This document shows positions 18,548 to 27,028 of a stretch of 64,000 nucleotides of DNA, piece by piece. This DNA is from Maribacter cobaltidurans. Lineage in GTDB: Bacteria; Bacteroidota; Bacteroidia; Flavobacteriales; Flavobacteriaceae. The stretch is taken from NCBI RefSeq assembly GCF_002269385.1, contig NZ_CP022957.1, forward strand, positions 2,537,001 through 2,601,000, in the 5' to 3' direction. The position numbers and the translations under genes were made by a program. The notes beneath the pieces are model-generated. The model was not told the origin of the DNA. It saw only the letters and a list, made by a program, of their open reading frames with translations, and made no database searches. Every line of letters begins with the position of its first letter. Within the stretch, counting starts at the first letter, position 1.

Positions 18548-18673
18548 ACAACGTCTCGGCTATGAGTAGTTGCGTGGGTTAGTACTTTACTTTGCAAGTA
18601 CACACCAAACTGAAAATCCGCGAGGATTTTCGTAAGTAGGCTATAACTAGCAATGAATTATACATATTGTTGT
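18548..18673. repeat. attC-like imperfect palindrome, copy C
   Basis: The left end ACAACGTCTCGGCTATGAG and the right end GCAATGAATTATACATATTG share the arms of copies A and B. A perfect hairpin, GAAAATCC-GCGA-GGATTTTC (18612-18631), sits inside. The right end with its flank (18659-18678) is repeated in inverted form at 19761-19779, so the HEPN-like gene between them is bracketed. Function as a recombination site is inferred. Confidence 0.5.
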
Positions 18674-18689
18674 AGAAAGTACTTCTTTA

Positions 18690-19709
18690 TTATTCAGAAT
18701 TTATCTTTATGTTATACTTTTTTTCAATGAATAAAATTATTTCATTTATTGATTTCTCAATAGCTTCTAAAATATTAATATATCCTTCTTTAGTCAATGT
18801 TCTGTCCAATGAAAAATGATGTACAATTCCGTGTCTATATTGAATTATTTCAGCAATTCTGTTTTCAAGATATTTAATGGAATTTCCAACTTTCTTTTTC
18901 TTGTACAAAATTTTTCTTACGTCTATATTCAGCCAATCTTTATAAGCCTTATTTAACTGACTAAGGTTTTGAAAAGTATAATTCCTTGCAATTACTTCTT
19001 CTATTGTTTTTTTGTCTTCAGATAATTCAATTGCAGTTTGAAAATCAATTTTCTGATTGAAATTATCTCTCCTTTTAATAGCTTCTTTATCATACTTAAT
19101 CAAAATTTGAAAGCATTGAGAAAAGAAATATTCAAACATAGAAACTGCAAATGGAACTAAGCCATTATATATTACTCTGCTTGGGTCATTTAAACCTAAA
19201 AACTCAAACATTTCATTACTTTCTTCTGTGTTAAAAGTATTTTTTATTGATTCTTCTGGTATTGAATAAATTACAGCTTTAATATTGGAATCTACGTGCT
19301 CATAAACATTTTTTATTCCTCTACTGAGTGGTGTACTTTCATCTTCCCACAAAGGCGCATATCGGTTTTTACCATAATCACCATAAATATCACCTCCAAA
19401 ATTTTTTCTTGCATCTCTAAGAACTCTATTAAGCATATTAACGTCGTGCCAGCTTGCACTATATAGATTTCTTACGTGTAATGCCCAGTCATTTTTTGTA
19501 TACTCTTTTTCTTCTTCGTCAATAGGGTAAATGTCAGCGGAAACACCATCAATTGATTTAAAATCTTCATAATCGAACCAAGAGTAGTTTAGAGTTCCCT
19601 TTGGCCAATCCCATAAATGGTCACATTTTTTGAAACCTAAATTTTCTAAATAATCTTTAAGTTCCTTTTTCGAAGCTTTTTTTGGATATAAAGTAATATC
19701 TCTTCCCAT
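18690..19709 (-). CDS. HEPN-like domain protein, possible RNase
   Basis: The 339-residue protein has no signal peptide or membrane segment. The C-terminal 130 residues are helical and contain the R-x4-H motif RHGIVH (R292, H297), the catalytic signature of many HEPN ribonucleases found in toxin-antitoxin and defence systems. The N-terminal half (MGRDITLYPKK, HVRNLYSASWHDVNMLNRVL) is not familiar. No antitoxin-like partner gene is adjacent. The gene lies in a bracket of inverted repeats in a region of acquired single genes, which fits a mobile defence-type gene. An anti-viral role is inference only. Confidence 0.6.
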   Translation of the reverse strand: MGRDITLYPKKASKKELKDYLENLGFKKCDHLWDWPKGTLNYSWFDYEDFKSIDGVSADIYPIDEEEKEYTKNDWALHVRNLYSASWHDVNMLNRVLRDARKNFGGDIYGDYGKNRYAPLWEDESTPLSRGIKNVYEHVDSNIKAVIYSIPEESIKNTFNTEESNEMFEFLGLNDPSRVIYNGLVPFAVSMFEYFFSQCFQILIKYDKEAIKRRDNFNQKIDFQTAIELSEDKKTIEEVIARNYTFQNLSQLNKAYKDWLNIDVRKILYKKKKVGNSIKYLENRIAEIIQYRHGIVHHFSLDRTLTKEGYINILEAIEKSINEIILFIEKKYNIKINSE

Positions 19710-19760
19710 TTAGTAAATCATAAAATCTATTTTGGTTTAAATTATCGTCTTGATTCGTAT

Positions 19761-19779
19761 TTTCTACAACAATTGTATA
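19761..19779. repeat. Inverted partner of the copy C right end
   Basis: TTTCTACAACAATTGTATA matches the reverse complement of 18659-18678 with a single one-base gap. In orientation it equals a left half (ACAAC-type end) of the same element family; no right half is visible beside it. It marks the upstream border of the HEPN-like gene unit. Confidence 0.5.
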
Positions 19780-20002
19780 TAGTAACAAGTTACTATATTT
19801 CTATTTTATCCAAATTAATCTAATTGATTTTAGTGGATTTAAAAGTATTTGCGGTCGGGGGGATATACATTTCGGTTATTTACCATGATAGTATCTGGAT
19901 ATATTTATAGTTTATACTCGATTCCTATTCGCGAATTCAAGGCTTTTTCAAAATAATCCATTACCCCATCTTTGGTTTTAAGAATGGTTTGTTTTTACGA
20001 AT

Positions 20003-20899
20003 TCAGTCCCATTTAAGGTATTTTCGCCAGTTATGTTGTTCCTTGAACCCTAGAACTTCACGGATTTTACGGTTAGAAAATAAGGCTTCATGCTCCCCCA
20101 ATTCTCGAACTACGGGTACATTAGGGTAGAACCTGTCGGCTAATTCGGTACTGGGAATTATGGCACCGTTATGATCGTTTCCAGCGTTGAAAATTTGATA
20201 TCCAAGTCCGTCCTTTTGCAAACATAGATCCACGATCTGCCCTAGGTCACGGGCATCTATGTAACAGAAGGCATTCCGGCGGCGCACTTCTGGGTTTTTG
20301 AAATAATGCGGAAACAGTTCCGCATATTCGTGGGGTTCGATCACATTGCCAATACGAAGGGCATAAATATCGAAGCCAGAACGCCGTTGGAAGCTTCGTG
20401 CCGTCTTCTCGTTTACAACCTTCGACAAGCCATAACTATCCATGGGGTCAACATCATAATCCTCTTCCAGGGGAAGTACTTTTGGGTCGGTTTTACCATC
20501 TGAAAAACAGATGCCATAGGTAGTTTCCGAGGAGGCAATAATAATTTTTTTGATTCCTAGTTTAACGGCAGCTTCGATTACATTGTAGGTACCCATGGTG
20601 TTGACCATAAACGTTTCATTATCGGGATTAATCAGAATCCTGGGCACGGCGGCAAAATGTACTACGGCATCAAATTTTGGTACGCCGTTCCCCGGTTCCA
20701 GTTCGTCCAACCCGGCATACGAACTCATGGCATTGAACATTTGTCCGGAATCCGTAATATCGGCAATCAGATTATCAACCCCAGGGTGGTCTAAAGGCAC
20801 TAGGTCTACATTCATCACTCTATGTCCCTGGTCCAGTAGGTAGGGAATTACATGCTTTCCTGCTTTTCCCGATCCCCCGGTAAAGAATATTCGTTTCAT
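20003..20899 (-). CDS. NAD-dependent epimerase/dehydratase (extended SDR)
   Basis: The 298-residue cytoplasmic protein has the Rossmann motif TGGSGKAGKH (G8-x2-G11-x2-G14 type) and the extended-SDR catalytic set: S123 or S124 in ASSETTYG, Y156 and K160 in YGLSK. It belongs to the UDP-sugar epimerase/dehydratase superfamily, which uses NAD to oxidise and re-reduce a sugar nucleotide. The specific sugar is unknown, and the gene stands alone with no glycan genes beside it. Confidence 0.85.
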   Translation of the reverse strand: MKRIFFTGGSGKAGKHVIPYLLDQGHRVMNVDLVPLDHPGVDNLIADITDSGQMFNAMSSYAGLDELEPGNGVPKFDAVVHFAAVPRILINPDNETFMVNTMGTYNVIEAAVKLGIKKIIIASSETTYGICFSDGKTDPKVLPLEEDYDVDPMDSYGLSKVVNEKTARSFQRRSGFDIYALRIGNVIEPHEYAELFPHYFKNPEVRRRNAFCYIDARDLGQIVDLCLQKDGLGYQIFNAGNDHNGAIIPSTELADRFYPNVPVVRELGEHEALFSNRKIREVLGFKEQHNWRKYLKWD

Positions 20900-21173
20900 A
20901 ATGGTTTTTCAATTTAAAAGATTGGGTTGAATGTGCCCTATCGACCTGCTAAAAGCAGTTTGATGAATTATTTGGAAATATAGCAAAATCCTTACACTAT
21001 GGCGTAGATATCCAACCCCGAAAAGGGCTCATTTTATAATTTCTTGGCCACAGCTCGAAGACTAGGGCTTTCTTGGATTTTCTGGTATTGGGGATTGAAT
21101 TGGATAACCATGCTCAGCGACCGATAAACACCCGCAAAATAAAATCTGAAGTGTATTCTACCGCGGTACTTTT

Positions 21174-21626
21174 TTAAGTTCCACAATCAATTTTGTCGAT
21201 TGTAGCCCCTAGACCCAATTCCGCTTCACCTCCCTCAACTTGGGCCTTATCATCCATCAAGCGGATTTTTAACATAGCGGTTTGTTCCATTCCTTCTTGC
21301 ATAAAATGATATTGAGCGGTAACGTTATCGTCCGTTAATGTGCCATTTAAAGTACCCTTTCTTTGGTCCTTTTCGGCAGGTAGCCAGTTATAATTACCGG
21401 ATACCGTATTTCCATCTATCGTCAGGTTAAGTTCCAATACATCTTGGGTAGAGGGATTATCCTGATATGGGTAGACATTCTGAAAACAAAGTTGACCCTT
21501 GTTACTTATACTGGTTTTTGCCGTGCTCTCCTCCATATCGTTTTTCTGCTTATCCCCGTTTTTACATCCCGTGACCAATACGGAAATACCTAACAGGACT
21601 GTCCAAAAGATTATTGGCTTTTTCAT
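21174..21626 (-). CDS. Lipoprotein, unknown function
   Basis: From ATG 21626 the protein has 150 residues. A signal peptide ends in the lipobox VTGC at residues 18-21. The mature part is a beta-rich domain (LNLTIDGNTVSGNYNWLP, GTLNGTLTDDNVTAQYHF) like several small outer-membrane lipoproteins of Bacteroidota. No enzymatic motif is visible. An upstream in-frame start at 21710 would place 28 residues before the signal peptide and is rejected. Confidence 0.7.
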   Translation of the reverse strand: MKKPIIFWTVLLGISVLVTGCKNGDKQKNDMEESTAKTSISNKGQLCFQNVYPYQDNPSTQDVLELNLTIDGNTVSGNYNWLPAEKDQRKGTLNGTLTDDNVTAQYHFMQEGMEQTAMLKIRLMDDKAQVEGGEAELGLGATIDKIDCGT

Positions 21627-21793
21627 GAGATTGTTTTTTAAATGTACTAGGGTTGGTATGTGATAGTTCGAAAGCCAAAAAATACTTCTGGAACAACCAA
21701 CCCTAGACATTATAAAAATACGTAAACCACAGGAATTAATTTAAACGCGACGATAGTTTCAAACCGTTTTGGAATAACCCTATTACATTTTGA

Positions 21794-22015
21794 TCAGTCC
21801 GGTTTTTTGCCTTTCAATAGGGCATAAATGGCCATGGCATGTCCGTGTCCTAAATCAAATTCTTGCTTTAACCAATCCGTAATTTGCGTTGCCTTTACCC
21901 CGTCCTTTATTTTCCCATTTTGTGTGAATCCCTTTTGCTCGGCAAGCGCTTTAAAGTCCGAAGGTGTTTTCCCTGTTTTCTTTTGAATAGTATCCAGACA
22001 GGCTTGAAATGACAT
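21794..22015 (-). CDS. DUF4287 domain protein
   Basis: The 73-residue protein, started at ATG 22015, reads SFQACLDTIQKKTGKTPSDF and continues to ITDWLKQEFDLGHGHAMAIY, the DUF4287 pattern. It is a small helical cytoplasmic domain of unknown function, often found beside DUF5655 or AHSA1 genes. Its start lies one base after the stop of the DoxX gene, so the two are surely cotranscribed. Confidence 0.85.
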   Translation of the reverse strand: MSFQACLDTIQKKTGKTPSDFKALAEQKGFTQNGKIKDGVKATQITDWLKQEFDLGHGHAMAIYALLKGKKPD

Positions 22016-22016
22016 A

Positions 22017-22385
22017 TTATTTTGATGTATTAAGTTGATGAAAGGCATAGTAGGAAGCCGCTAAAATGGCCAAAACAATAAACGGGAAAAAGGATTGAAA
22101 ATCCATTCCATCCACTGCAAAATGACTGATGGCCGCAAAGATGAAATTGAACATAAAGCCTGCATAGGCCCATTCTTTTAAACGTTTTGGGACTTGTGGA
22201 ATAACCAGGGCCAAAACGCCCAAAACTTTGAATACCACTAATGCGTTTCCAAAGTATTCGGGGTATCCCAAGTGTCTGATTCCTTCCTTTGCCATTTCGG
22301 TTTGTGAAGTAAGTATCGGTAATACTCCTTCAAATAAAGCGATGATTATGGTCGCGGTCCAAAAAATAATTTTGTGCTTTTTCAT
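22017..22385 (-). CDS. DoxX-like membrane protein
   Basis: The 122-residue protein from ATG 22385 has four membrane helices and the DoxX-type core (LGYPEYFGNALVVFKVLGVLALVIP). The family is a broad group of small membrane proteins; some assist thiosulfate or quinone redox reactions, most are uncharacterised. The gene is immediately downstream of a VOC gene and upstream of DUF4287. Starts further upstream would overlap the VOC gene and lack any domain. Confidence 0.8.
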   Translation of the reverse strand: MKKHKIIFWTATIIIALFEGVLPILTSQTEMAKEGIRHLGYPEYFGNALVVFKVLGVLALVIPQVPKRLKEWAYAGFMFNFIFAAISHFAVDGMDFQSFFPFIVLAILAASYYAFHQLNTSK

Positions 22386-22401
22386 TGTGGTGTATTTAAG
22401 G

Positions 22402-22830
22402 TTATTTGTTTTGATAATCGTAATCCACGATCCATTCGATACCATATTTGTCCCGGAACATGGCAAAATAGGAGCCCCATGGACTGTCCCCAATGGGCAT
22501 TTCAACGTTTCCACCTTTGGAAAGACCGTTGAACAACCTGTCCGCCTCTTCCTTGCTTTCCGTGCTAATGGATACTTTGAACCTGTTTTCGTTCTCATTT
22601 ACTTTTCCAAGCACTTCCGGAACGTCACTGCCCATGATGACGTTGTTGCCAATAGGCAGGGCGATGTGCATAATTTTATTGGCCTCGCTCTTAGGAAAGG
22701 GTTGTTCAGGATTTGAAAAATCCTTGAAACGGGTAAGACGTGCAAATTCGCCACCAAATACAGATTTGTAAAAATGGAATGCTTCCTCTGCATTTCCATT
22801 GTAGTGCAGATACGGATTGATTAGTGCCAT
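22402..22830 (-). CDS. VOC family protein, PhnB-like (1)
   Basis: The 142-residue protein has the paired beta-alpha-beta-beta-beta units of the vicinal-oxygen-chelate fold in its PhnB-like form: YLHYNGNAEEAFHFYKSVFGGEF at the N-terminus and PIGDSPWGSYFAMFRDKYGIEW at the C-terminus. Such proteins bind small molecules or metal ions, and no catalytic role is proven for this branch. It is one of three neighbouring PhnB-type genes. Confidence 0.85.
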   Translation of the reverse strand: MALINPYLHYNGNAEEAFHFYKSVFGGEFARLTRFKDFSNPEQPFPKSEANKIMHIALPIGNNVIMGSDVPEVLGKVNENENRFKVSISTESKEEADRLFNGLSKGGNVEMPIGDSPWGSYFAMFRDKYGIEWIVDYDYQNK

Positions 22831-22850
22831 GATTATAGTTTTTAAAGTGA

Positions 22851-23261
22851 TTACTGATTATTAAAATTTAAAAGCCAATGGTTCCCGAACTTATCGGTAA
22901 GTTCACAGAACAAAGCTCCCCAAAACGTGTTTTCAAGCGGATGTTTAACTACACCTCCAAGGGAGAGTTTATCAAAGTAGGTTCTGATATCGTTTTCCGT
23001 ATAGCAATTCAATACCAAAGCAACCGTATTCCCTTTTATTAGCGCCGTATCCGGTGCCATATCGGAACCCATGAGAACAAAATCCTTACGTATGAGTGTG
23101 GAATGTAAAATACACTGTTTCATTTTCTTTGGCATTTTATTGTATATAGGAGATTCGCCCACGGTTTGAAACATAAGTTTTCCGCCCAAACACGATTTGT
23201 AAAAGGTCATGGCTTCCCGACAATTTCCATTGAAGGTGAGGTATGTATGTATTTGTGCCAC
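22851..23261 (-). CDS. VOC family protein, PhnB-like (2)
   Basis: The 136-residue protein starts at a GTG (23261), two bases after the stop of the next gene upstream, which argues for translational coupling. The N-terminus (IHTYLTFNGNCREAMTFYKSCLGG) and the C-terminus (HPLENTFWGALFCELTDKFGNHW) match the PhnB-like VOC fold. Activity is unknown. Confidence 0.82.
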   Translation of the reverse strand: MAQIHTYLTFNGNCREAMTFYKSCLGGKLMFQTVGESPIYNKMPKKMKQCILHSTLIRKDFVLMGSDMAPDTALIKGNTVALVLNCYTENDIRTYFDKLSLGGVVKHPLENTFWGALFCELTDKFGNHWLLNFNNQ

Positions 23262-23263
23262 AC

Positions 23264-23689
23264 CTAAGCATTTAATAGGGTTTCAATATCGAACTTTTTC
23301 ATCTTTAGGAATGCTTGTATCACCCTTTCCCTTTTTTCCGGATGGCCCATTAATTCCTCCAAAACACTGGGCACAACCTGCCAAGAAACACCAAATTTGT
23401 CCTTGCACCAACCACAATTGCTTTCTTCACCTCCATCTTTTGTAAAAGAGTTCCAGAAATAATCTATTTTTTCCTGAGTGTCGCAATGGATTACAAAAGA
23501 AACGGCTTCATTGAACTTGAATTTAGGGCCTCCGTTTAACCCCATAAAAGGTTTACCATCCAATTCCCATTTCACGACCAATGGATTTTCCGCCGTAATT
23601 TTTGAATTGGGAAAAATGGAACAGTAAAATTCCGCAGCGGCTTTGGCCTGTCCGTCAAACCAAAGGCATGGATACATTTGATGGGTCAT
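23264..23689 (-). CDS. VOC family protein, PhnB-like (3)
   Basis: The 141-residue protein begins CLWFDGQAKAAAEFYCSIFPNSKI and ends with the YFWNSFTKDGGEESNCGWCKD and FGVSWQVVP blocks, the form once annotated as a 3-demethylubiquinone methyltransferase-like domain. That old name is not evidence of methyl transfer. It is preceded by an AHSA1 gene 9 bases upstream, so all genes from 24112 down to 21794 form one operon. Confidence 0.84.
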   Translation of the reverse strand: MTHQMYPCLWFDGQAKAAAEFYCSIFPNSKITAENPLVVKWELDGKPFMGLNGGPKFKFNEAVSFVIHCDTQEKIDYFWNSFTKDGGEESNCGWCKDKFGVSWQVVPSVLEELMGHPEKRERVIQAFLKMKKFDIETLLNA

Positions 23690-23698
23690 TTTTTTAGC

Positions 23699-24112
23699 TT
23701 AAAGGGTTTCCGTGTACTTTTTGAAATTGTTCAATATGGCTTGCCATCCATCCCTTTGCATTTCAACAGGGTTTTCGGTTTCCGGGTCAAATCGTACGAT
23801 TACCTCCGTTTGGTTTCCCAAATCATTGAATTGAACCTCAACAGTTCTTCCGTCAAATCCATAAGTAAAACCTTTACCTTCCTTTATATCGGTATAAATG
23901 GCTATAAAATCAAAACCAAAACTGCCATCCTTGGCTTCCATTCTAGCTTTGTAGGTGCCACCTATTTTCATATCGTTTTCGGCGGTAGGGCAATGCCAAC
24001 TTGGGTCGGCAAAATTCCAATTTACTATATGACTGGGATTGGTATAACCGTCCCAAACCTTTTCCAACGGTGCGTTGATTTTTGCGCTTACTGTAATTTT
24101 TGGCGTATCCAT
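23699..24112 (-). CDS. SRPBCC/AHSA1-like protein (1)
   Basis: From ATG 24112 the 137-residue protein shows the START-like AHSA1 pattern: NAPLEKVWDGYTNPSHIVNWN near the N-terminus and FVEVRFD-type strands toward the end (VEVQFNDLG, VIVRFDPE). The fold makes a deep hydrophobic ligand cavity. It resembles the gene at 25847, another AHSA1 protein in the same neighbourhood. It is the first gene of the minus-strand operon and faces the GlxA-type regulator. Confidence 0.85.
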   Translation of the reverse strand: MDTPKITVSAKINAPLEKVWDGYTNPSHIVNWNFADPSWHCPTAENDMKIGGTYKARMEAKDGSFGFDFIAIYTDIKEGKGFTYGFDGRTVEVQFNDLGNQTEVIVRFDPETENPVEMQRDGWQAILNNFKKYTETL

Positions 24113-24157
24113 TATTAAATTTTTCACGTTAAAACCAGTTACAATGTACAATACAAA

Positions 24158-24225
24158 TTTGCACAATTACTGCAAAAATTGTCCTGTGCATAAATGACAA
24201 CAAAAGGGCAATTCACGACAATTTT
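24158..24225. promoter_or_regulatory. Two nested inverted repeats in the divergent promoter
   Basis: TTTGCA (24158-24163) and TGCAAA (24171-24176) form a 6-bp inverted repeat with a 7-base spacer. AAAATTGTC (24175-24183) and GACAATTTT (24217-24225) form a 9-bp inverted repeat. They lie between the AHSA1 gene and the GlxA-type regulator and are candidate operators for that regulator. Confidence 0.4.
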
Positions 24226-24263
24226 TATTTTACCTTTATCATACCAATCCTAACGTCATAAGC

Positions 24264-25241
24264 ATGAAACGCGTAAGTATACTTGTTCCGGAGAGTTCCG
24301 TTTTGCAAGCTATTGCAGATCCTCAATATTTGTTTTCGGCAGTCAATCAATTTATGGTCACATCCGGTAAACAACCCTTGTTCGATGTTCAGTTGGTCGG
24401 ATTAAAAAAACAAGTGAAATTGAATAACAGGCTTTTTTCTATTCATGCTTCCCAACTGCTTAAGGATGTAAAGGAAACCGACTTGGTAGTAATTCCCGCT
24501 TTGTTCGGAGACATGAAAAGTGCAATTGCCAAAAACAAAAAACTGGTGCCATGGATACAGGAACAATATGATAATGGGGCAGAAGTAGCTTCGCTTTGTG
24601 TGGGCGCATTTTTATTGGCTTCTACCGGTCTCCTCGACGGCAAAAAATGTTCTACCCATTGGGGTTTCCAAGAGGAGTTTCGTGAAATGTTTCCCGATGT
24701 AGAAGTACAGGATGGCAGTATAATTACCGAGGAACATCGAATCTATTCCAGTGGCGGGGCCCATTCTTATTGGAACTTATTACTCCATTTGGTGGAAAAG
24801 TACACGGATAGGGGAACGGCAATTTTAGCTTCAAAATACTTTGCCATAGATATTGATAGGGATAGCCAGGCCGCCTTTGCCATGTTCCAAGGTCAGAAAA
24901 ACCACAATGACGAAGCCATTAAAAAAGCTCAGGAATATATTGATGACCATATCCAAGACAAAATCTCGATAGATGAATTAGCGGATTTTACAAAGCTGGG
25001 CAGGCGAAGTTTTGAACGGCGTTTTAAGGCCGCTACCAATAATTCTGTTTTGGAATATATCAATAGGGTGAAAGTGGAGTCCGCTAAACGCAGCTTTGAA
25101 ATGAGCCGGAAGAATATTAACGAGGTAATGTTTGATGTTGGCTATACGGACACCAAAGCTTTTAGAACCATTTTTAAAAAAAATACAGGTCTTACCCCGA
25201 TTGAGTATCGAAATAAATACAATAAAATGGCTCTGAGTTGA
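24264..25241 (+). CDS. GlxA-type regulator: DJ-1/PfpI domain plus AraC HTH
   Basis: The 325-residue protein has an N-terminal DJ-1/PfpI-like domain (residues 1-190) with the elbow Cys C112 in LCVGAFLLASTGLLDG and a C-terminal AraC double helix-turn-helix (residues 215-322: ISIDELADFTKLGRRSFERRF, then VGYTDTKAFRTIFKKNTGLTP). The PfpI domain in this family acts as a ligand-sensing module rather than a protease. It is divergent from the VOC/AHSA1/DoxX operon and probably controls it. Confidence 0.9.
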   Translation: MKRVSILVPESSVLQAIADPQYLFSAVNQFMVTSGKQPLFDVQLVGLKKQVKLNNRLFSIHASQLLKDVKETDLVVIPALFGDMKSAIAKNKKLVPWIQEQYDNGAEVASLCVGAFLLASTGLLDGKKCSTHWGFQEEFREMFPDVEVQDGSIITEEHRIYSSGGAHSYWNLLLHLVEKYTDRGTAILASKYFAIDIDRDSQAAFAMFQGQKNHNDEAIKKAQEYIDDHIQDKISIDELADFTKLGRRSFERRFKAATNNSVLEYINRVKVESAKRSFEMSRKNINEVMFDVGYTDTKAFRTIFKKNTGLTPIEYRNKYNKMALS

Positions 25242-25380
25242 TTCTATATTCTACCCGTGTTTCTAATTTGTCTAGACATTCTCTCAGATATAGATTGGTT
25301 TTTCCGAGATATGGGAAACTGGAAGCTTGCAGGAAGCAGCGTAAAATTGGGTGTTAGTAATGGCCATAAATGATTGGCTA

Positions 25381-25797
25381 TTATATGTCCCGTATCATAT
25401 AAACCGAACTCGACGGACAGATTTCCGAGAATTCTTTGGTTGATGAAATCTCATTTGGTGCGACTGCTCTATCAGCTGTCTTAAATCCGTTCTTGTCAAA
25501 ATAGCCATCTGCGGTTGTTGTCAGTAGATGTAATCGTTTTAAACCGTCTGTTTTACTTTGGTCAATGAGTTGGTTTAAAAGACGTTTCCCAATACCTTTG
25601 TTTTTGTACTCATCCCTAACGGCAAAGGAGCGCAAAAGTCCCTCTTCATTATATTTTTCTACACCGATACAGCCAACAAGGACTCCGTTTTCTTTCTCAG
25701 TAATAAACTGGACCTTTGATGCAATAATATCCTCGTAAGGGAGGTCATTATTTTTTAGCAACTCTTTTATATTCCCAAAACTTTGATTTTCTTCCAT
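25381..25797 (-). CDS. GNAT N-acetyltransferase, ArsN2-like
   Basis: The 138-residue protein has an N-terminal KELLKNNDLPYEDI segment, a GNAT pyrophosphate loop VRDEYKNKGIGKRLLNQLIDQ, and the distinctive LHLLTTTADGYFDKNGF and CPSSSVYMIRDI blocks of the ArsN2 group. That group is named from arsenic-resistance operons, where acetylation of organoarsenicals has been proposed for related enzymes; no ars gene lies nearby here. I start it at ATG 25797. An ATG at 25866 would overlap the AHSA1 gene by 20 bases and cannot be excluded. Confidence 0.75.
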   Translation of the reverse strand: MEENQSFGNIKELLKNNDLPYEDIIASKVQFITEKENGVLVGCIGVEKYNEEGLLRSFAVRDEYKNKGIGKRLLNQLIDQSKTDGLKRLHLLTTTADGYFDKNGFKTADRAVAPNEISSTKEFSEICPSSSVYMIRDI

Positions 25798-25846
25798 GTT
25801 ATCCAGGATCTTTGATGAAACACTTTTCCAATTATTAAAATAGCTT

Positions 25847-26272
25847 TTACACCGTGCTTTCAGCATAGTGTTTAAAATTATTTAATATGGATTGGCAAAA
25901 TTCTTGCTGCACGTCTAACGGAGTCTCGCTTTCCGGTTCAAATGCTTCAGTTAACCGAACACCTTCTTCTGTTTCCACAAATGTTATCGTCGTCTTTCTA
26001 TTATCAGAAGTAGTATGGGCTATTTTCTTGTACATCACAATTTCATCATAGTTACAGATATAATCAAAACCCTCGCTTCCATCCTTTGTTTCCATTCTTA
26101 AATACAGCTTTCCTCCAGCCCTTAAATCATTCTCCACAACTGGAGTATGCCATTCTTCGGACATATTGTTCCATTTGCCAATATGAACAGGGTTTGTCCA
26201 GAGTTCCCATACCATCTCAATTGGTGCTTTGATTAGAGTTTGTGCCGTTAATCTATTTACATCCCTTTGCAT
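25847..26272 (-). CDS. SRPBCC/AHSA1-like protein (2)
   Basis: The 141-residue protein starts APIEMVWELWTNPVHIGKWNN and continues with GGKLYLRMETKDGSEGFDYICNY, the AHSA1 fold also seen at 23699. It is a ligand-binding START-like domain without catalytic signature. The gene precedes the ArsN2-like gene and follows the DinB gene by 36 bases, so the three are likely one transcript. Confidence 0.85.
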   Translation of the reverse strand: MQRDVNRLTAQTLIKAPIEMVWELWTNPVHIGKWNNMSEEWHTPVVENDLRAGGKLYLRMETKDGSEGFDYICNYDEIVMYKKIAHTTSDNRKTTITFVETEEGVRLTEAFEPESETPLDVQQEFCQSILNNFKHYAESTV

Positions 26273-26308
26273 TTATAAAAATCCTTTTAGTTTTAATTTT
26301 CAACAAAT

Positions 26309-26818
26309 TCAGTCTATTTTCAAAAAGGCCATAATCCTATCGCGTTGCCTAAAATGATGTCGAAAATGCATTTCTGCAAACTGTAGCCATTCCGTTGCGC
26401 TAAAATAACCGAGACCTGGATGCTTGGTCTTGCCCTCATGGGTACTATTTGAAACCTGACGTTCAACATGGACTATGGACTCTTTAATTTTAGCAAAAGA
26501 GCTTAAAATTTCCTCTTTACTCTTTGGCTGAAGGGTGAAGCTGTTCGAGGGTGGGCCTTCAATACGTTCATTGGGGAATTCATTGTCGACAAACATGATC
26601 TTGGCGTTCGGTTTCATTTCCTCGTTGCTATTTTCATTGTTGGATGAGCAGATTACCGCTTGCTCCAGAAAATAATGGGTTGCGTCTATAAGATGCATAC
26701 AGACCTGTCCAAGGGACCAACTGTTTGGAGAGGGTTTTTTGCAGAGCTGTTCAAAACTTAACTCTTCTATATCCCTAGTCCAAAGATCAATAGTATTTCT
26801 AAGATCCTCACGTATCAT
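26309..26818 (-). CDS. DinB-like four-helix protein
   Basis: The 169-residue protein is a four-helix DinB/YfiT-type domain: SWSLGQVCMHLIDATHYFLEQ in the N-terminal half and SATEWLQFAEMHFRHHFRQRD in the C-terminal half carry the three-His-type metal site (H in CMHLID, and H-x3-H in HFRHH). Members include thiol transferases and proteins of unknown role; the thiol or metal partner is not known here. Confidence 0.85.
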   Translation of the reverse strand: MIREDLRNTIDLWTRDIEELSFEQLCKKPSPNSWSLGQVCMHLIDATHYFLEQAVICSSNNENSNEEMKPNAKIMFVDNEFPNERIEGPPSNSFTLQPKSKEEILSSFAKIKESIVHVERQVSNSTHEGKTKHPGLGYFSATEWLQFAEMHFRHHFRQRDRIMAFLKID

Positions 26819-27028
26819 TTATGGGCTATTCTAAAGATTATTTATGTACCCATAAATTTAAAATTAAATCAATAATCGCTTCAACCTATCTAATGACCTT
26901 TTGTCATTGCTTATCTGCAAGACAGTGGGGGGTATTTTTTCAATCTTGTTGAAGTCCTTAAAGATGAAACCACAATAAGTGGGAACACAGGTATTTAGGT
27001 TTGAAGAACTAGAGACGCTATCCTTCTT

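Noticed and set aside
15001..20002. A CRISPR array suggested by repeated spacer elements
   Set aside because: The repeats are long, imperfect palindromes separated by whole genes and not by short unique spacers, so they do not form a CRISPR array.
22386..22598. Longer N-terminus for the DoxX gene
   Set aside because: It would overlap almost half of the VOC gene in another frame and has no domain; MKKHKIIFW at 22385 is a natural start.
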